DNA of 32,798 bases from JBFLXN01 sp040755715 [NCBI: Candidatus Edwardsbacteria bacterium] (GCA_040755715.1 JBFLXN010000005.1:1-32798), one strand, 5' to 3'; numbered from the stretch's first letter, positions 5,260 to 12,972 are shown. The notes: generated by a model from the letters alone, not told the origin. Program-made: numbers and translations.

Positions 5260-6495
5260 ATGAAGATAACACCAAAGAGATATATTGCGACCTCTGTGTT
5301 AACCCCGCACCAAATTTTGCTGCGAGGGTTAATCTGGGTAAATCTGTGGTTTCATATCTTGGTTTCCTCTGTGCAAGCTTCTCCCGAACTCCGCGGGCTC
5401 TGGGTAGTGCGCTATACTTTGACCACTCCCCAGAAAGTCTATCAAATGTTAGAGTCTGCGGAAAAAAATAATTTCAATGCTATCTTTGTCCAGGTCTATG
5501 CTCGTGGTGAAGCTTTCTATCCCTCAAGATTTGTACCTCTGTCAAGATTAGTGAAGAGAGGATTTGACCCTTTGGCTTTAATTGTTAAAGAAGCACACCA
5601 CCGCGGATTAGAAGTTCATACCTGGCTCAATATCTACTATGCCTGGTCATTTGAAGATTTACCCCGAGATACTACTCATCTACTCAATCTCTACCCTTGG
5701 AGTTCTTTGGTTGACGAATCAGGAAGACCTCTTAAAGATTATACATCAAAAGAGTTTGCCCGGCATGGACTGGAGGGAACTTTTGTTTCTCCGGCAGACC
5801 TTTGGATTCGTGAATATCTTTTGGAAATAGTTAGAGAAATTGTCTTGAAATATGATGTTGATGGAATTCATCTTGACTATATTCGCTATCCTGGGTTAAA
5901 ATATGGTTATGATGTTTCCAGCAGAAGCGAATTTATGCGACAATTCTATGTGGACCCTTATGATTTCCTAGAGAGACCCGGAGAATTGACCTTTCAATTG
6001 GGTCGGGATGGCTATCTGGACCTCTGGACAAAGTGGGAACGGTGGAAAGTTGATAGGGTCACCGAATTCGTTAAGAATGTTCGTCAAGAGCTTTCAAGAA
6101 TGAATCCCTGGGTAAAACTTTCGGCGGCGGTAATTCCGGATTATCAGTCTGCCTATAGTTATCATGGACAAGACTGGGGCAGATGGCTCCAGGAAGGACT
6201 GGTTGACTTTGTCGTGCCGATGTGTTATGACACTCAGATAAACACGGTCATTAGGCAAATTAGAAACGGATTAGCCTGGGTAAATAAAGGTGACCTAATC
6301 GCAGGCATTGCTGTTTATAATCAAAGTGTAGGTGAGGCAATTGAAAAGATTTCTGCAGTGCGGCATTTAGGGGTTAAAGGAGTAGTCCTCTTTTCCTATG
6401 ATGCCATTGCGGATAAACCCGAATATTTTCAAAGACTACGTCATAGTGTCTTCTGGCAGAAAGTGGGAATGCCGGATATCGCTTGTAATCAATGA
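5260..6495 (+). CDS. Secreted glycoside hydrolase-like protein (GHL10/YddW family)
   Basis: A 411-residue exported protein. Residues 1-40 look like a signal peptide, with hydrophobic core QILLRGLIWVNLWFHILVSS and probable cleavage after VQA40. The mature part starts with ELRGLWVVRYTL, the typical opening of GHL10 (formerly DUF187/UPF0748) proteins. It continues with FVQVYARGEAFYPS, HRGLEVHTWLNIYYAW, the catalytic-barrel strand VDGIHLDYIRYP (about residues 205-216), and VPMCYDTQ near residue 325. Family members are predicted TIM-barrel glycosidases acting on peptidoglycan-like or polysaccharide substrates; the substrate is not known here. The ATG at 5260 has a GGAG site 10 bases upstream. The signal peptide region coincides with a dispersed repeat (5290-5360), so this leader may be repeat-derived. 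Confidence 0.85.
   Translation: MKITPKRYIATSVLTPHQILLRGLIWVNLWFHILVSSVQASPELRGLWVVRYTLTTPQKVYQMLESAEKNNFNAIFVQVYARGEAFYPSRFVPLSRLVKRGFDPLALIVKEAHHRGLEVHTWLNIYYAWSFEDLPRDTTHLLNLYPWSSLVDESGRPLKDYTSKEFARHGLEGTFVSPADLWIREYLLEIVREIVLKYDVDGIHLDYIRYPGLKYGYDVSSRSEFMRQFYVDPYDFLERPGELTFQLGRDGYLDLWTKWERWKVDRVTEFVKNVRQELSRMNPWVKLSAAVIPDYQSAYSYHGQDWGRWLQEGLVDFVVPMCYDTQINTVIRQIRNGLAWVNKGDLIAGIAVYNQSVGEAIEKISAVRHLGVKGVVLFSYDAIADKPEYFQRLRHSVFWQKVGMPDIACNQ
5290..5360. repeat. Dispersed repeat inside the 5' end of the hydrolase gene
   Basis: A hairpin TTAACCCCGCA/TGCGAGGGTTAA (5299-5332, one bulge) is followed by TAATCTGGGTAAATCTGTGGTTTCATATC. The end TGTGGTTTCATATC resembles the TGTGGTTCCATATG terminus at 6514-6527. 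The repeat overlaps codons about 11-34 of the secreted hydrolase, that is, its signal peptide. Confidence 0.65.
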
Positions 6496-6531
6496 ATACA
6501 TCAATGCAAAATTTGTGGTTCCATATGTTCG

Positions 6532-6846
6532 ATGAAGAAAAAACAGGTTTCAATTCCTTCTGATTTCAGACTATATTTTTGGGATACCTCTATTAAGAAT
6601 ATTGATTTACGAAAACATCAAATCTATGTTATAGAAAGATTATTAGAGTATGGTAATGAGAAAGCGGTTCGCTGGATGTTTAAACATTTTAGGCGGCGAA
6701 CGATTATGGAGACCTTGAAAAAAAGTCGGGTCCTTTCCCAAAGGACGGCTAATTTCTGGGCAATGTTCTTTGGATTGAATAAGAAAGAAGTTTTATGTTT
6801 GACTCCGCAATTTCAAAAGATACAAAGACTATTCTGGCCCTATTAA
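6532..6846 (+). CDS. DUF6922-like partner protein of the AbiEii-type gene
   Basis: A 104-residue basic cytosolic protein. The pattern FRLYFWDTSIKNIDLRKHQIYVIERLLEYGNEKAVRWMF, followed by a helix and LSQRTANFWAMFFGL, matches DUF6922, a domain regularly encoded before AbiEii-type nucleotidyltransferases. It overlaps the next gene by 52 bases, which is strong evidence of co-expression. By analogy with AbiEi it could be the antitoxin or transcriptional repressor, although it lacks an obvious winged-helix signature. The last 15 residues lie in the overlap and may be less constrained. The start codon follows TATGTTCG without a good ribosome binding site. Confidence 0.75.
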   Translation: MKKKQVSIPSDFRLYFWDTSIKNIDLRKHQIYVIERLLEYGNEKAVRWMFKHFRRRTIMETLKKSRVLSQRTANFWAMFFGLNKKEVLCLTPQFQKIQRLFWPY

Positions 6847-7424
6847 GAGAGAGAGATTTTCCTTTAGAGGCTTATCTTGCTGGTGGTACGGGTTGTGCTT
6901 TACAACTTGGGCATCGCTTCTCTTTTGATTTGGATTTTTTTATTGAGAAAGAATTTGATGTTGAGAAAATATTGAGGGTTTTTCAAAATATTCCTAAGTT
7001 CAAATGTGAACAAATAAAGTGGGGAACACTTCTTGGTAAATTCAAAGAAATTGGGTTTAGTCTTTTTTACTATCCTTACCCGCTCATTTATCCAACAAAA
7101 ATATTTCAACAAGTTCGGATTGCTGACTTGCAGGATATTGCGGCGATGAAGTTAGCAGCCATCGCCGCTAGAGGAAGGAAGCGAGATTTTATAGATCTCT
7201 ATTTCATTTTGCAGAACTCTTTAGATTGGAAAACTATTTTCAACACTTATGAAAAAAAATACAGGAATTTATCTGAGGCATTCCTTCACCTTATGAAAAG
7301 CCTCTCCTATTTTGAAGATGCGGAAAAGGATACGATACCACTAATGATAGAAAAAGTTCGCTGGGCAGAAGTAAAAAAATTTTTTGAGAAGGAAACCAAA
7401 AGAATAACGGAAAAACTTATTTAA
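6795..7424 (+). CDS. AbiEii/AbiGii-type nucleotidyltransferase (toxin family)
   Basis: A 209-residue nucleotidyltransferase. The motif LAGGTGCALQLGHRFSFDLDFF (residues 28-49) contains the GG-T turn and the acidic pair D45 and D47. The AbiEii family lysine/aspartate helix is clear in DIAAMKLAAIAARGRKRDFIDLYFIL (about residues 112-137). The remainder is helical. In the type IV toxin-antitoxin AbiE system, the AbiEii protein transfers nucleotides and can modify tRNA, with AbiEi as antitoxin and repressor. Here the partner is the overlapping DUF6922-like gene, so the pair is likely a variant of this system. The gene starts inside its partner with AAGAAAG upstream of the ATG. Toxicity is inferred, not shown. 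Confidence 0.85.
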   Translation: MFDSAISKDTKTILALLRERDFPLEAYLAGGTGCALQLGHRFSFDLDFFIEKEFDVEKILRVFQNIPKFKCEQIKWGTLLGKFKEIGFSLFYYPYPLIYPTKIFQQVRIADLQDIAAMKLAAIAARGRKRDFIDLYFILQNSLDWKTIFNTYEKKYRNLSEAFLHLMKSLSYFEDAEKDTIPLMIEKVRWAEVKKFFEKETKRITEKLI

Positions 7425-7452
7425 TTTATGACTCCACAGATTATAAAAAGGG

Positions 7453-7513
7453 GATTACACAGATTATTTATGTTTTAGAAATCTGTGTAATTGGTAGTTA
7501 AATCTGTGTAATC
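7453..7513. repeat. Inverted ACACAGATT repeat upstream of ppdK
   Basis: GATTACACAGATT (7453-7465) is followed by two copies of its complement, AATCTGTGTAAT (7480-7491) and AATCTGTGTAATC (7501-7513). Only one can pair at a time, so two alternative hairpins are possible. The repeat ends 20 bases ahead of the ppdK start and so lies in its leader. Confidence 0.75.
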
Positions 7514-7533
7514 ATTTCTTACCAGGAGGTTTT

Positions 7534-10236
7534 ATGTCCAAAAAGTTTGTCTATTTCTTCGGGGGGGGAAAAGCCGCCGGTAGCGCTCGGATGAAGGATT
7601 TGTTGGGCGGCAAAGGCTCAAATTTAGCGGAAATGACCAATCTCAGTATTCCGGTCCCGGCTGGTTTTACCATTACCACTGAAGTCTGTCGGTATTACTA
7701 TGCCAACAAAAAACGCTATCCACCAGGTTTAAGAGAAGAGATTGAAAAGAACCTAACAAAGGTGGAAAAAGCTATGGGGACCAAATTTGGTGATGCTAAA
7801 AATCCGCTATTAGTCTCTGTGCGCTCCGGGGCCAGAGTTTCTATGCCAGGAATGATGGATACCGTGCTGAATATCGGCTTGAATGAAAAAACACTCCAGG
7901 GATTGATTTCTGCCACACAAAATGAACGGTTCGCTTACGATTGTTATCGTCGCTTCATCCAAATGTACGGGGATGTTGTTTTAGGATTGAAGCCGAGAGA
8001 GGAAAAAGAAATTGACCCATTTGAAGGTGCTATTCAAGAATTGAAAAAAGAAAGAGGAGTGAAACTTGATACTGATTTGACTGTTGAAGATTTGAAAGAG
8101 TTGGTGAGAAGATTTAAGACTCTGGTCAAAGAAAGGACAGGACAAGATTTTCCTGAGGAGCCGAGGAAACAGCTCTTTGGTTCCATCGGTGCTGTATTTG
8201 AATCCTGGAATAATAAGCGTGCCATTGAATATCGGAGATTAAACAATATCCCTGAGGAATGGGGAACAGCCGCCTCGGTGCAGGCAATGGTGTTTGGCAA
8301 TATAGGTGAAGATTCAGCCACCGGAGTCGCTTTCACCCGTGACCCCGCAACCGGCGAGAAAAAATTCTATGGAGAATATCTGGTGAATGCTCAGGGTGAG
8401 GATGTCGTAGCTGGTATCAGAACACCACAGCCAATCAATATAGCGGGAAAGACCGACCCATCACAAATTTCTCTAGAAGAGAAGATGTCACAGGTCTATC
8501 GGGAATTAGAAAAGATTTATAAGAAATTAGAAAGACATTATCGGGACATGCAGGACATTGAGTTCACTATTCAGAAAGGTAGACTCTGGATGCTTCAGAC
8601 AAGAAAGGGGAAGAGAACAGCTCAGGCGGCAGTGAGAATGGCAGTAGAGATGACAAAAGAAGGATTAATCAGCAAACAAGAAGCAGTTTTAAGAGTGGAC
8701 CCTGATCAAATAGACCAATTGTTGCATCCAACTTTAGACCCGAAAGCGAAATTTGAAGTGCTGGTTAAGGGATTGCCGGCTTCACCGGGAGCAGCGGTGG
8801 GACAGATAGTCTTTTCGGCTGAGGAAGCGGTGGAAGAAGCCAAAGCCGGGAATAAAGTTATTCTGGTGAGATTAGAGACCTCAGCTGAGGATATTCATGG
8901 AATGGCCGTGGCACAGGGAATCTTAACGGCTCGGGGTGGAATGACCTCTCACGCCGCTGTTGTTGCTAGGGGTATGGGGAAATGTTGTGTTGCCGGTTGT
9001 AGTGGAATTGAGATTGATTACGAAAAGGGCGAAATCCGAGTTAAAGACAAGATAATCAAAAGAGGCGAATATCTGACTTTAGACGGTTCCACTGGTAGAG
9101 TGATTCCGGGAAAAGTTCCCACAGTTGCTCCATCGCTTTCTGGCGATTTTGCTCTGTTGATGAAATGGGCAGACCAGTTACGGAAACTCGGAGTGCGCAC
9201 TAATGCTGATACTCCTAAAGATGCCAGAGTGGCCAGAGAATTCGGAGCTGAAGGAATCGGGCTCTGTCGGACTGAACATATGTTCTTTAATCCCGATAGA
9301 ATTGATGCGATGCGAGAAATGATTGTGGCCAAGAATGAAGAAGGAAGAAGAAAAGCTTTGGCAAAACTTCTACCGATGCAAAGAGAAGATTTTGTTGGTA
9401 TCTTTAGAGAGATGGATGGACTGCCAGTAATTATCAGAACCCTTGACCCTCCACTGCACGAATTTCTGCCACAAAAAGAGGAAGAAATAAAAGAATTGGC
9501 AGAGAAGATTGGTATTACTTTTGAGGAATTACAGGCAAAGGTTACTTCATTGCATGAAGCCAATCCGATGTTAGGACATCGTGGTTGTCGTTTAGGAGTT
9601 GCTTATCCTGAAATTACAGAAATGCAAGCCAGAGCCATCTTTGAAGCCGCCTGCCAGGTAGCCAAGGAGAAAATTAAGGTCATTCCTGAAGTGATGATTC
9701 CTTTGGTGGGTCATATGAATGAATTGAAAATGCAGAGAAAAATTGTGGACCGAGTGGCTTTTGAGGTGTTTGAGGAACAAAAAGTCAAGATAAAATATCT
9801 GGTGGGCACGATGATTGAATTGCCCCGAGCCGCTTTAACTGCTGACCGCATTGCTGAAGTAGCCGACTTTTTTTCCTACGGCACGAACGATTTAACTCAA
9901 ACAGTCTATGGACTCTCAAGAGATGATGCAGGTAAATTCTTGAATCTCTATGTAGAAAAGAAAATCATTCCTGAAGACCCATTCCAGAAACTTGACCAGG
10001 AAGGTGTTGGACTCTTAGTAGAAGTGGGAATTCAAAAGGGAAGAAAGACAAGACCGGATTTGGAAGTCGGCATCTGTGGAGAACACGGTGGTGAACCTTC
10101 TTCGGTGGAGTTTTGTCATTGGGTGGGAATGGATTATGTTTCCTGTTCTCCCTATCGGGTGCCAATAGCTCGTTTGGCGGCAGCTCACGCTGCTTTGAAG
10201 GAAAAAATGAAAATAGAAGTAGTGGGCGAAGCGTAG
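7534..10236 (+). CDS. ppdK: Pyruvate, phosphate dikinase
   Basis: A full-length 900-residue enzyme that interconverts pyruvate, ATP and phosphate with phosphoenolpyruvate, AMP and pyrophosphate in the cytosol. The N-terminal ATP-grasp domain opens with LLGGKGSNLAEMTNL and includes VRSGARVSMPGMMDTVLN. The swivelling domain carries the phosphorylated histidine in GGMTSHAAVVARGMGKCC (H473). The C-terminal pyruvate/PEP domain has EGIGLCRTEHMF, GTNDLTQ and the active-site cysteine of CGEHGGEP (C848). Length and domain order are normal, and no interruption is seen. CAGGAGGT gives a good ribosome binding site. It is followed by a repeat-rich spacer and then rpmH. In anaerobes this enzyme commonly serves pyrophosphate-linked glycolysis or gluconeogenesis; direction is not determined here. 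Confidence 0.98.
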   Translation: MSKKFVYFFGGGKAAGSARMKDLLGGKGSNLAEMTNLSIPVPAGFTITTEVCRYYYANKKRYPPGLREEIEKNLTKVEKAMGTKFGDAKNPLLVSVRSGARVSMPGMMDTVLNIGLNEKTLQGLISATQNERFAYDCYRRFIQMYGDVVLGLKPREEKEIDPFEGAIQELKKERGVKLDTDLTVEDLKELVRRFKTLVKERTGQDFPEEPRKQLFGSIGAVFESWNNKRAIEYRRLNNIPEEWGTAASVQAMVFGNIGEDSATGVAFTRDPATGEKKFYGEYLVNAQGEDVVAGIRTPQPINIAGKTDPSQISLEEKMSQVYRELEKIYKKLERHYRDMQDIEFTIQKGRLWMLQTRKGKRTAQAAVRMAVEMTKEGLISKQEAVLRVDPDQIDQLLHPTLDPKAKFEVLVKGLPASPGAAVGQIVFSAEEAVEEAKAGNKVILVRLETSAEDIHGMAVAQGILTARGGMTSHAAVVARGMGKCCVAGCSGIEIDYEKGEIRVKDKIIKRGEYLTLDGSTGRVIPGKVPTVAPSLSGDFALLMKWADQLRKLGVRTNADTPKDARVAREFGAEGIGLCRTEHMFFNPDRIDAMREMIVAKNEEGRRKALAKLLPMQREDFVGIFREMDGLPVIIRTLDPPLHEFLPQKEEEIKELAEKIGITFEELQAKVTSLHEANPMLGHRGCRLGVAYPEITEMQARAIFEAACQVAKEKIKVIPEVMIPLVGHMNELKMQRKIVDRVAFEVFEEQKVKIKYLVGTMIELPRAALTADRIAEVADFFSYGTNDLTQTVYGLSRDDAGKFLNLYVEKKIIPEDPFQKLDQEGVGLLVEVGIQKGRKTRPDLEVGICGEHGGEPSSVEFCHWVGMDYVSCSPYRVPIARLAAAHAALKEKMKIEVVGEA

Positions 10237-10333
10237 ATGAACGCCAGACGCCAGACGCTAAACGCCGAACGCAAAAAGCGTAATGCGTCAAACGTAAAAA
10301 CGGTAGTGTCAAAAGTTATATGAAAAACAATTT

Positions 10334-10412
10334 ACCACGAAGGCACGAAAGTCTATTATAGAATTTGAACTAGACTAAGGAATAATTTCGTGATTTTCGC
10401 GTTTTCGTGGTT
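10334..10412. repeat. Inverted ACCACGAAGGCACGAAAG repeat upstream of rpmH
   Basis: The left arm ACCACGAAGGCACGAAAG (10334-10351) is mirrored on the right by TTTCGTG and GTTTTCGTGGTT, ending 19 bases before the rpmH start. It is built like the ACACAGATT repeats but from a different unit. The rest of the spacer from 10237 holds short CGCCAGACGC and ACGCTAAACGC-type repeats also met at 1600-1640. Confidence 0.75.
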
Positions 10413-10431
10413 GAACCAGAAGGAGTAAAGA

Positions 10432-10566
10432 ATGAAACGCACTTATCAACCAAGCCGGATTAAGAGAAAAAGAACTCACGGCTTTCGTAAAAGAATGCGG
10501 ACTAAAGACGGGAGGAAAATCTTAAGCCGAAGAAGAGCCAAGGGAAGAAAACGATTGACCGTATGA
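10432..10566 (+). CDS. rpmH: 50S ribosomal protein L34
   Basis: A 44-residue, very basic protein with the typical L34 opening [20 protein letters not shown], the central [11 protein letters not shown] and the end [12 protein letters not shown]. It binds 23S rRNA in the large ribosomal subunit. Length is normal for the family. GAAGGAGTAAAG is the ribosome binding site. The stop overlaps the rnpA start in ATGA, so the two are translationally coupled, as in most bacteria. dnaA, often found upstream, is replaced here by ppdK. Confidence 0.97.
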   Translation: MKRTYQPSRIKRKRTHGFRKRMRTKDGRKILSRRRAKGRKRLTV

Positions 10567-11042
10567 TAAAAAAAGAAGGGTTTCCCAAAACTGAGCGCTT
10601 GAGTAAGAAAAAAGATTTTCAGCAAGTATTTGAAAAAGGTAGAAAACTTGAAGGGAAGCTATTTTCTCTTCGCTTATTAGAGAGACCTCACCCCTTCCCT
10701 CCGGTAGGACAGACATCTTGCCTGTCCTGCACCCCGACTGTGTCGGGGTGCCACCCGAGGGAGAAAGGGAGAGGTGAGAAGATTGCGACGAAATCGCATA
10801 TCTTGTGTCGGGTGGGATTTGTAGTGAGCAAAAAGATTGGTAAGGCCGTAGTGAGAAATAAAGTCAAAAGAAGATTAAGAGAATCCTATCGGCGCCTGAA
10901 AGCAGAAATTAGAAATGACTTTGACCTTATCTTCCTAGCGAAACCAACAATTGTTGAAGCCACTTATTGGGAAATCAAAAAAGAGATGGAAGAACTTTTC
11001 CAAAAGGCACAGTGGGAGAAAGAACTAAAGGTAGAAGGATAA
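10563..11042 (+). CDS. rnpA: Ribonuclease P protein component with an in-frame insertion
   Basis: A 159-residue RNase P protein, which assists the catalytic RNA in maturing tRNA 5' ends. Conserved parts are present: [19 protein letters not shown] (residues 11-29), the strand LFSLRLL, then [28 protein letters not shown] (83-110) with the basic RNR-type motif (98-103), and the end with DLIFLAKP. Between the first strand and RVGF, where relatives have a loop of about 8 residues, there are about 40 residues. They include a stretch (42-72) encoded by a 93-bp palindromic element; 93 is divisible by three and the frame stays open. The insertion ([15 protein letters not shown]...) is Pro-, Cys- and Gly-rich, unlike the rest. 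The loop position suggests that the enzyme still works. Confidence 0.95.
   Translation: MIKKEGFPKTERLSKKKDFQQVFEKGRKLEGKLFSLRLLERPHPFPPVGQTSCLSCTPTVSGCHPREKGRGEKIATKSHILCRVGFVVSKKIGKAVVRNKVKRRLRESYRRLKAEIRNDFDLIFLAKPTIVEATYWEIKKEMEELFQKAQWEKELKVEG
10686..10778. repeat. Palindromic element inserted in frame in rnpA
   Basis: The outer arms CCTCACCCCTTCCCTCCGG and CCGAGGGAGAAAGGGAGAGGTGAG pair imperfectly. Inside are two hairpins: AGGACAG/CTGTCCT (10706-10728) and the perfect CACCCCGAC/GTCGGGGTG (10730-10750). The whole element is 93 bp and adds 31 codons without a stop. It combines the CCTCACCC arm type of 703-775 with the CACCCCGA module of 4330-4350. Confidence 0.85.
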
Positions 11043-11051
11043 AGGAGCAAA

Positions 11052-11321
11052 ATGAAAAAAAAATCAATCTGCAATTTAAAATTTGCAATTTGCCATTTGC
11101 CATTGCCGAGCAAAGCGAGGCTTATCTTGATATATGGCATTCGTCTCTATCAATTATTCGGCTCAATTTTGCCTCCTTCTTGCCGTTTCTCTCCTACCTG
11201 TTCCGAATATGCCATTCAAGCCTTACAGCATTACAGTTTTTGGCGAGGAATATTTCTTTCTCTAAAACGTCTTCTGCGTTGCCATCCATTCAATCCAGGA
11301 GGATATGACCCGGTGACATAA
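11052..11321 (+). CDS. yidD: Membrane protein insertion efficiency factor YidD
   Basis: An 89-residue YidD, a small membrane-associated protein that assists YidC-dependent insertion. The family core is LYQLFGSILPPSCRFSPTCSEYAIQAL, followed by HYSFWRGIFLSLKRLLRCHPFNPGGYDPV. The three cysteines (CRF, CSE, RCHP) and the end GGYDPV are diagnostic. The core starts around residue 24; the first 20 or so residues (KSICNLKFAICHLPLP) are encoded by an ATTTGCAATTTGCC-type repeat and have no match in usual family members, whose N-terminus is a short hydrophobic-basic helix. GGAGCAAA is the ribosome binding site. It follows rnpA by 9 bases. The expected next gene, yidC, is absent. Confidence 0.93.
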   Translation: MKKKSICNLKFAICHLPLPSKARLILIYGIRLYQLFGSILPPSCRFSPTCSEYAIQALQHYSFWRGIFLSLKRLLRCHPFNPGGYDPVT

Positions 11322-11323
11322 AG

Positions 11324-11407
11324 AAAAATCAAATATCAAAATGACATATCAAAATTTAGAATTTTTGGATTTTAATTTGTAATTTTAATTTTTGATATTT
11401 GATTTTT
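11324..11407. repeat. Inverted repeat with perfect 18-bp ends
   Basis: The ends AAAAATCAAATATCAAAA (11324-11341) and TTTTGATATTTGATTTTT (11390-11407) are exact reverse complements, separated by 48 AT-rich bases. It lies between yidD and the transporter and belongs to the ATATCAAAAT type of repeat also seen at 20167-20338. It may act as a terminator in either direction because of its T-rich arm. Confidence 0.85.
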
Positions 11408-11431
11408 GTATTCGTGAAGTGAGGACTCTCT

Positions 11432-12814
11432 ATGCGTCTAATTTCTATTCTATCAGTGATAATTGTGCCACTTGTTTTAACCTTACTTGCCCACCTTGGC
11501 CTAGGGCTTTCCTTTCGTCAAGACCTCTCATTCTTTGTCTTCCTCTCATTTATCACCGGCACATTGATTTACTGGGAAAGGCGTTTGGCTTTTGCCTTCA
11601 TCGGAGTTTTCTTCCTCTTAATCTTTCAGGTGCTGGATATTCCCAACCTACTTCACTTTGCTAATTTGGATGTCATCCTCTTTCTCATTGGAATGATGAT
11701 TGTAATTGGTTTCTTAGAGGAACGGAAGTTTTTTGAAATATTAGTAGAAAGAATTTTAGAGCAAGTTCAGGGAAGTGCCTGGCGACTTATCTCTATGATG
11801 CTTATATTAGCCGCTCTTTCAGCCGCTTTAGTAGATGAAGTTACCTCCATTCTCTTTATGAGTGCAGTGATGTTTCACATCACTGAGAGATTTGAACTTG
11901 ACCCAGCTCCTTTCCTCATAATGCTGGTTTTTGCCACTAACATAGGTTCCAGTATGACTGTAGTAGGAAATCCGATTGGTGTTTTAATTGCTCTACGAGC
12001 TGGTTTTACTTTTATTGACTTTATTCGCTGGGTAACACCGATTTCTCTGGTTGGCTTAGCATTCTGCATTCTGCTCTGCTTTTGGTTTTTTGCCCGACCT
12101 ATTAAGAGTTTAAATCATAAGATGGGTAAGAGTATTAAAGGCAAGATTGAAGAAAACCATATCTCAAGAAGAAACTTTAGAATTTCACTCTATTTGTTTT
12201 TAGGTGTAATTGGTGGATTGATTCTTCATCATCAATTAGAAAAATGGCTATATCTTGAGAAGAATACACTTCTGGTGGGTATAGCTCTTATTGGCGGGGC
12301 GATTGCTTTATTTTTAGAGGGAGAGAAGGCAAGAAATTTGGTAGAGAAAAAAGTTGAATGGTGGACTTTGGCCTTTTTCCTTTTGCTCTTTGCTTCGGTC
12401 GGAACTTTACACTATGTAGGAATAACCTCACTTTTAGCCCAGAAGGTTGTAGACCTAACCGGAGGCAATCAAAATCTCCTTTTAATCATTCTCACCTGGA
12501 GTGTTGGGATTTTGAGCGCTTTCTTGGACAATGTCTTAGCAGTAGCGACTTTTATTCCCATAATCCAAGATTTAGCCAAGACAGGTATCTCTATACATTA
12601 TCTCTGGTGGGGTATACTTTTAGGCGGGACTTTCTTAGGTAATCTTACGCTGATTGGTTCTACGGCAAACATTGTGGTTTTAGGATTATTGGAGAAGCGG
12701 GGTCACAAAGTAACTTTCTGGGAGTGGTTCAAACCTGGTTTCGTAGTAGCGGTCTCCACTTTAGTCCTGGCAACATTCCTTTTGATAATTGAAAGTTGGC
12801 TCTGGCCGAGGTGA
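11432..12814 (+). CDS. ArsB/SLC13 ion transporter superfamily permease
   Basis: A 460-residue polytopic membrane protein with about twelve hydrophobic segments. Two inverted halves are visible, each with the helix-hairpin typical of the ion transporter superfamily: DEVTSILFMSAVMFH with NIGSSMTVVGNPIGVLIAL (about residues 134-194), and LDNVLAVATFIPII with TLIGSTANIVVLGLL (about 368-425). The SxxTxxGNP and GSTAN signatures place it with ArsB/NhaD/SLC13 proteins. Known members carry arsenite, sodium or dicarboxylates; no arsR, arsC or other ars gene is nearby, so arsenite export is unlikely from context and the substrate is open. A GTGAGG site lies ahead of the ATG. It stands alone between two repeat regions. 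Confidence 0.88.
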   Translation: MRLISILSVIIVPLVLTLLAHLGLGLSFRQDLSFFVFLSFITGTLIYWERRLAFAFIGVFFLLIFQVLDIPNLLHFANLDVILFLIGMMIVIGFLEERKFFEILVERILEQVQGSAWRLISMMLILAALSAALVDEVTSILFMSAVMFHITERFELDPAPFLIMLVFATNIGSSMTVVGNPIGVLIALRAGFTFIDFIRWVTPISLVGLAFCILLCFWFFARPIKSLNHKMGKSIKGKIEENHISRRNFRISLYLFLGVIGGLILHHQLEKWLYLEKNTLLVGIALIGGAIALFLEGEKARNLVEKKVEWWTLAFFLLLFASVGTLHYVGITSLLAQKVVDLTGGNQNLLLIILTWSVGILSAFLDNVLAVATFIPIIQDLAKTGISIHYLWWGILLGGTFLGNLTLIGSTANIVVLGLLEKRGHKVTFWEWFKPGFVVAVSTLVLATFLLIIESWLWPR

Positions 12815-12815
12815 A

Positions 12816-12945
12816 TCTGTGGCTAAGGAATTTTTGAGGTGCTCTCTGTGGTTTTCATGGTCATCAACATCCTGATTGGGTCATTGTTCAATAACTTAAT
12901 GACTTAATTACCTAATTAGCCCTTTTCAAATAATCTGTGGTTCTT
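12816..12945. repeat. Dispersed CTGTGG repeat, inverted copy at 18.1-18.2 kb
   Basis: The segment includes AATCTGTGGCTAAGG, CTCTGTGGTTTTC, GGGTCATTGTTCAATAAC and TTAATTACCTAATTAGCCC, then AATCTGTGGTTC. The central part 12874-12928 matches the reverse complement of 18125-18175 in order and spacing (GGTCATTG, ATTACCTAATTA, CTTTT). It fills the gap before the nfu-like gene. Confidence 0.7.
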
Positions 12946-12972
12946 CAGTAATAATTAAATAAGGAGGCTTAG

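Noticed and set aside
9018-9563. Long antisense open frame within ppdK
   Set aside because: It is a shadow of the ppdK reading frame; composition and lack of any motif give no support.
10237-10562. Replication origin near rpmH
   Set aside because: No cluster of DnaA boxes (TTATCCACA-like) and no dnaA gene can be seen.
11432-12814. Arsenite exporter ArsB
   Set aside because: The fold fits, but no arsenic resistance genes are adjacent, so only the superfamily is claimed.
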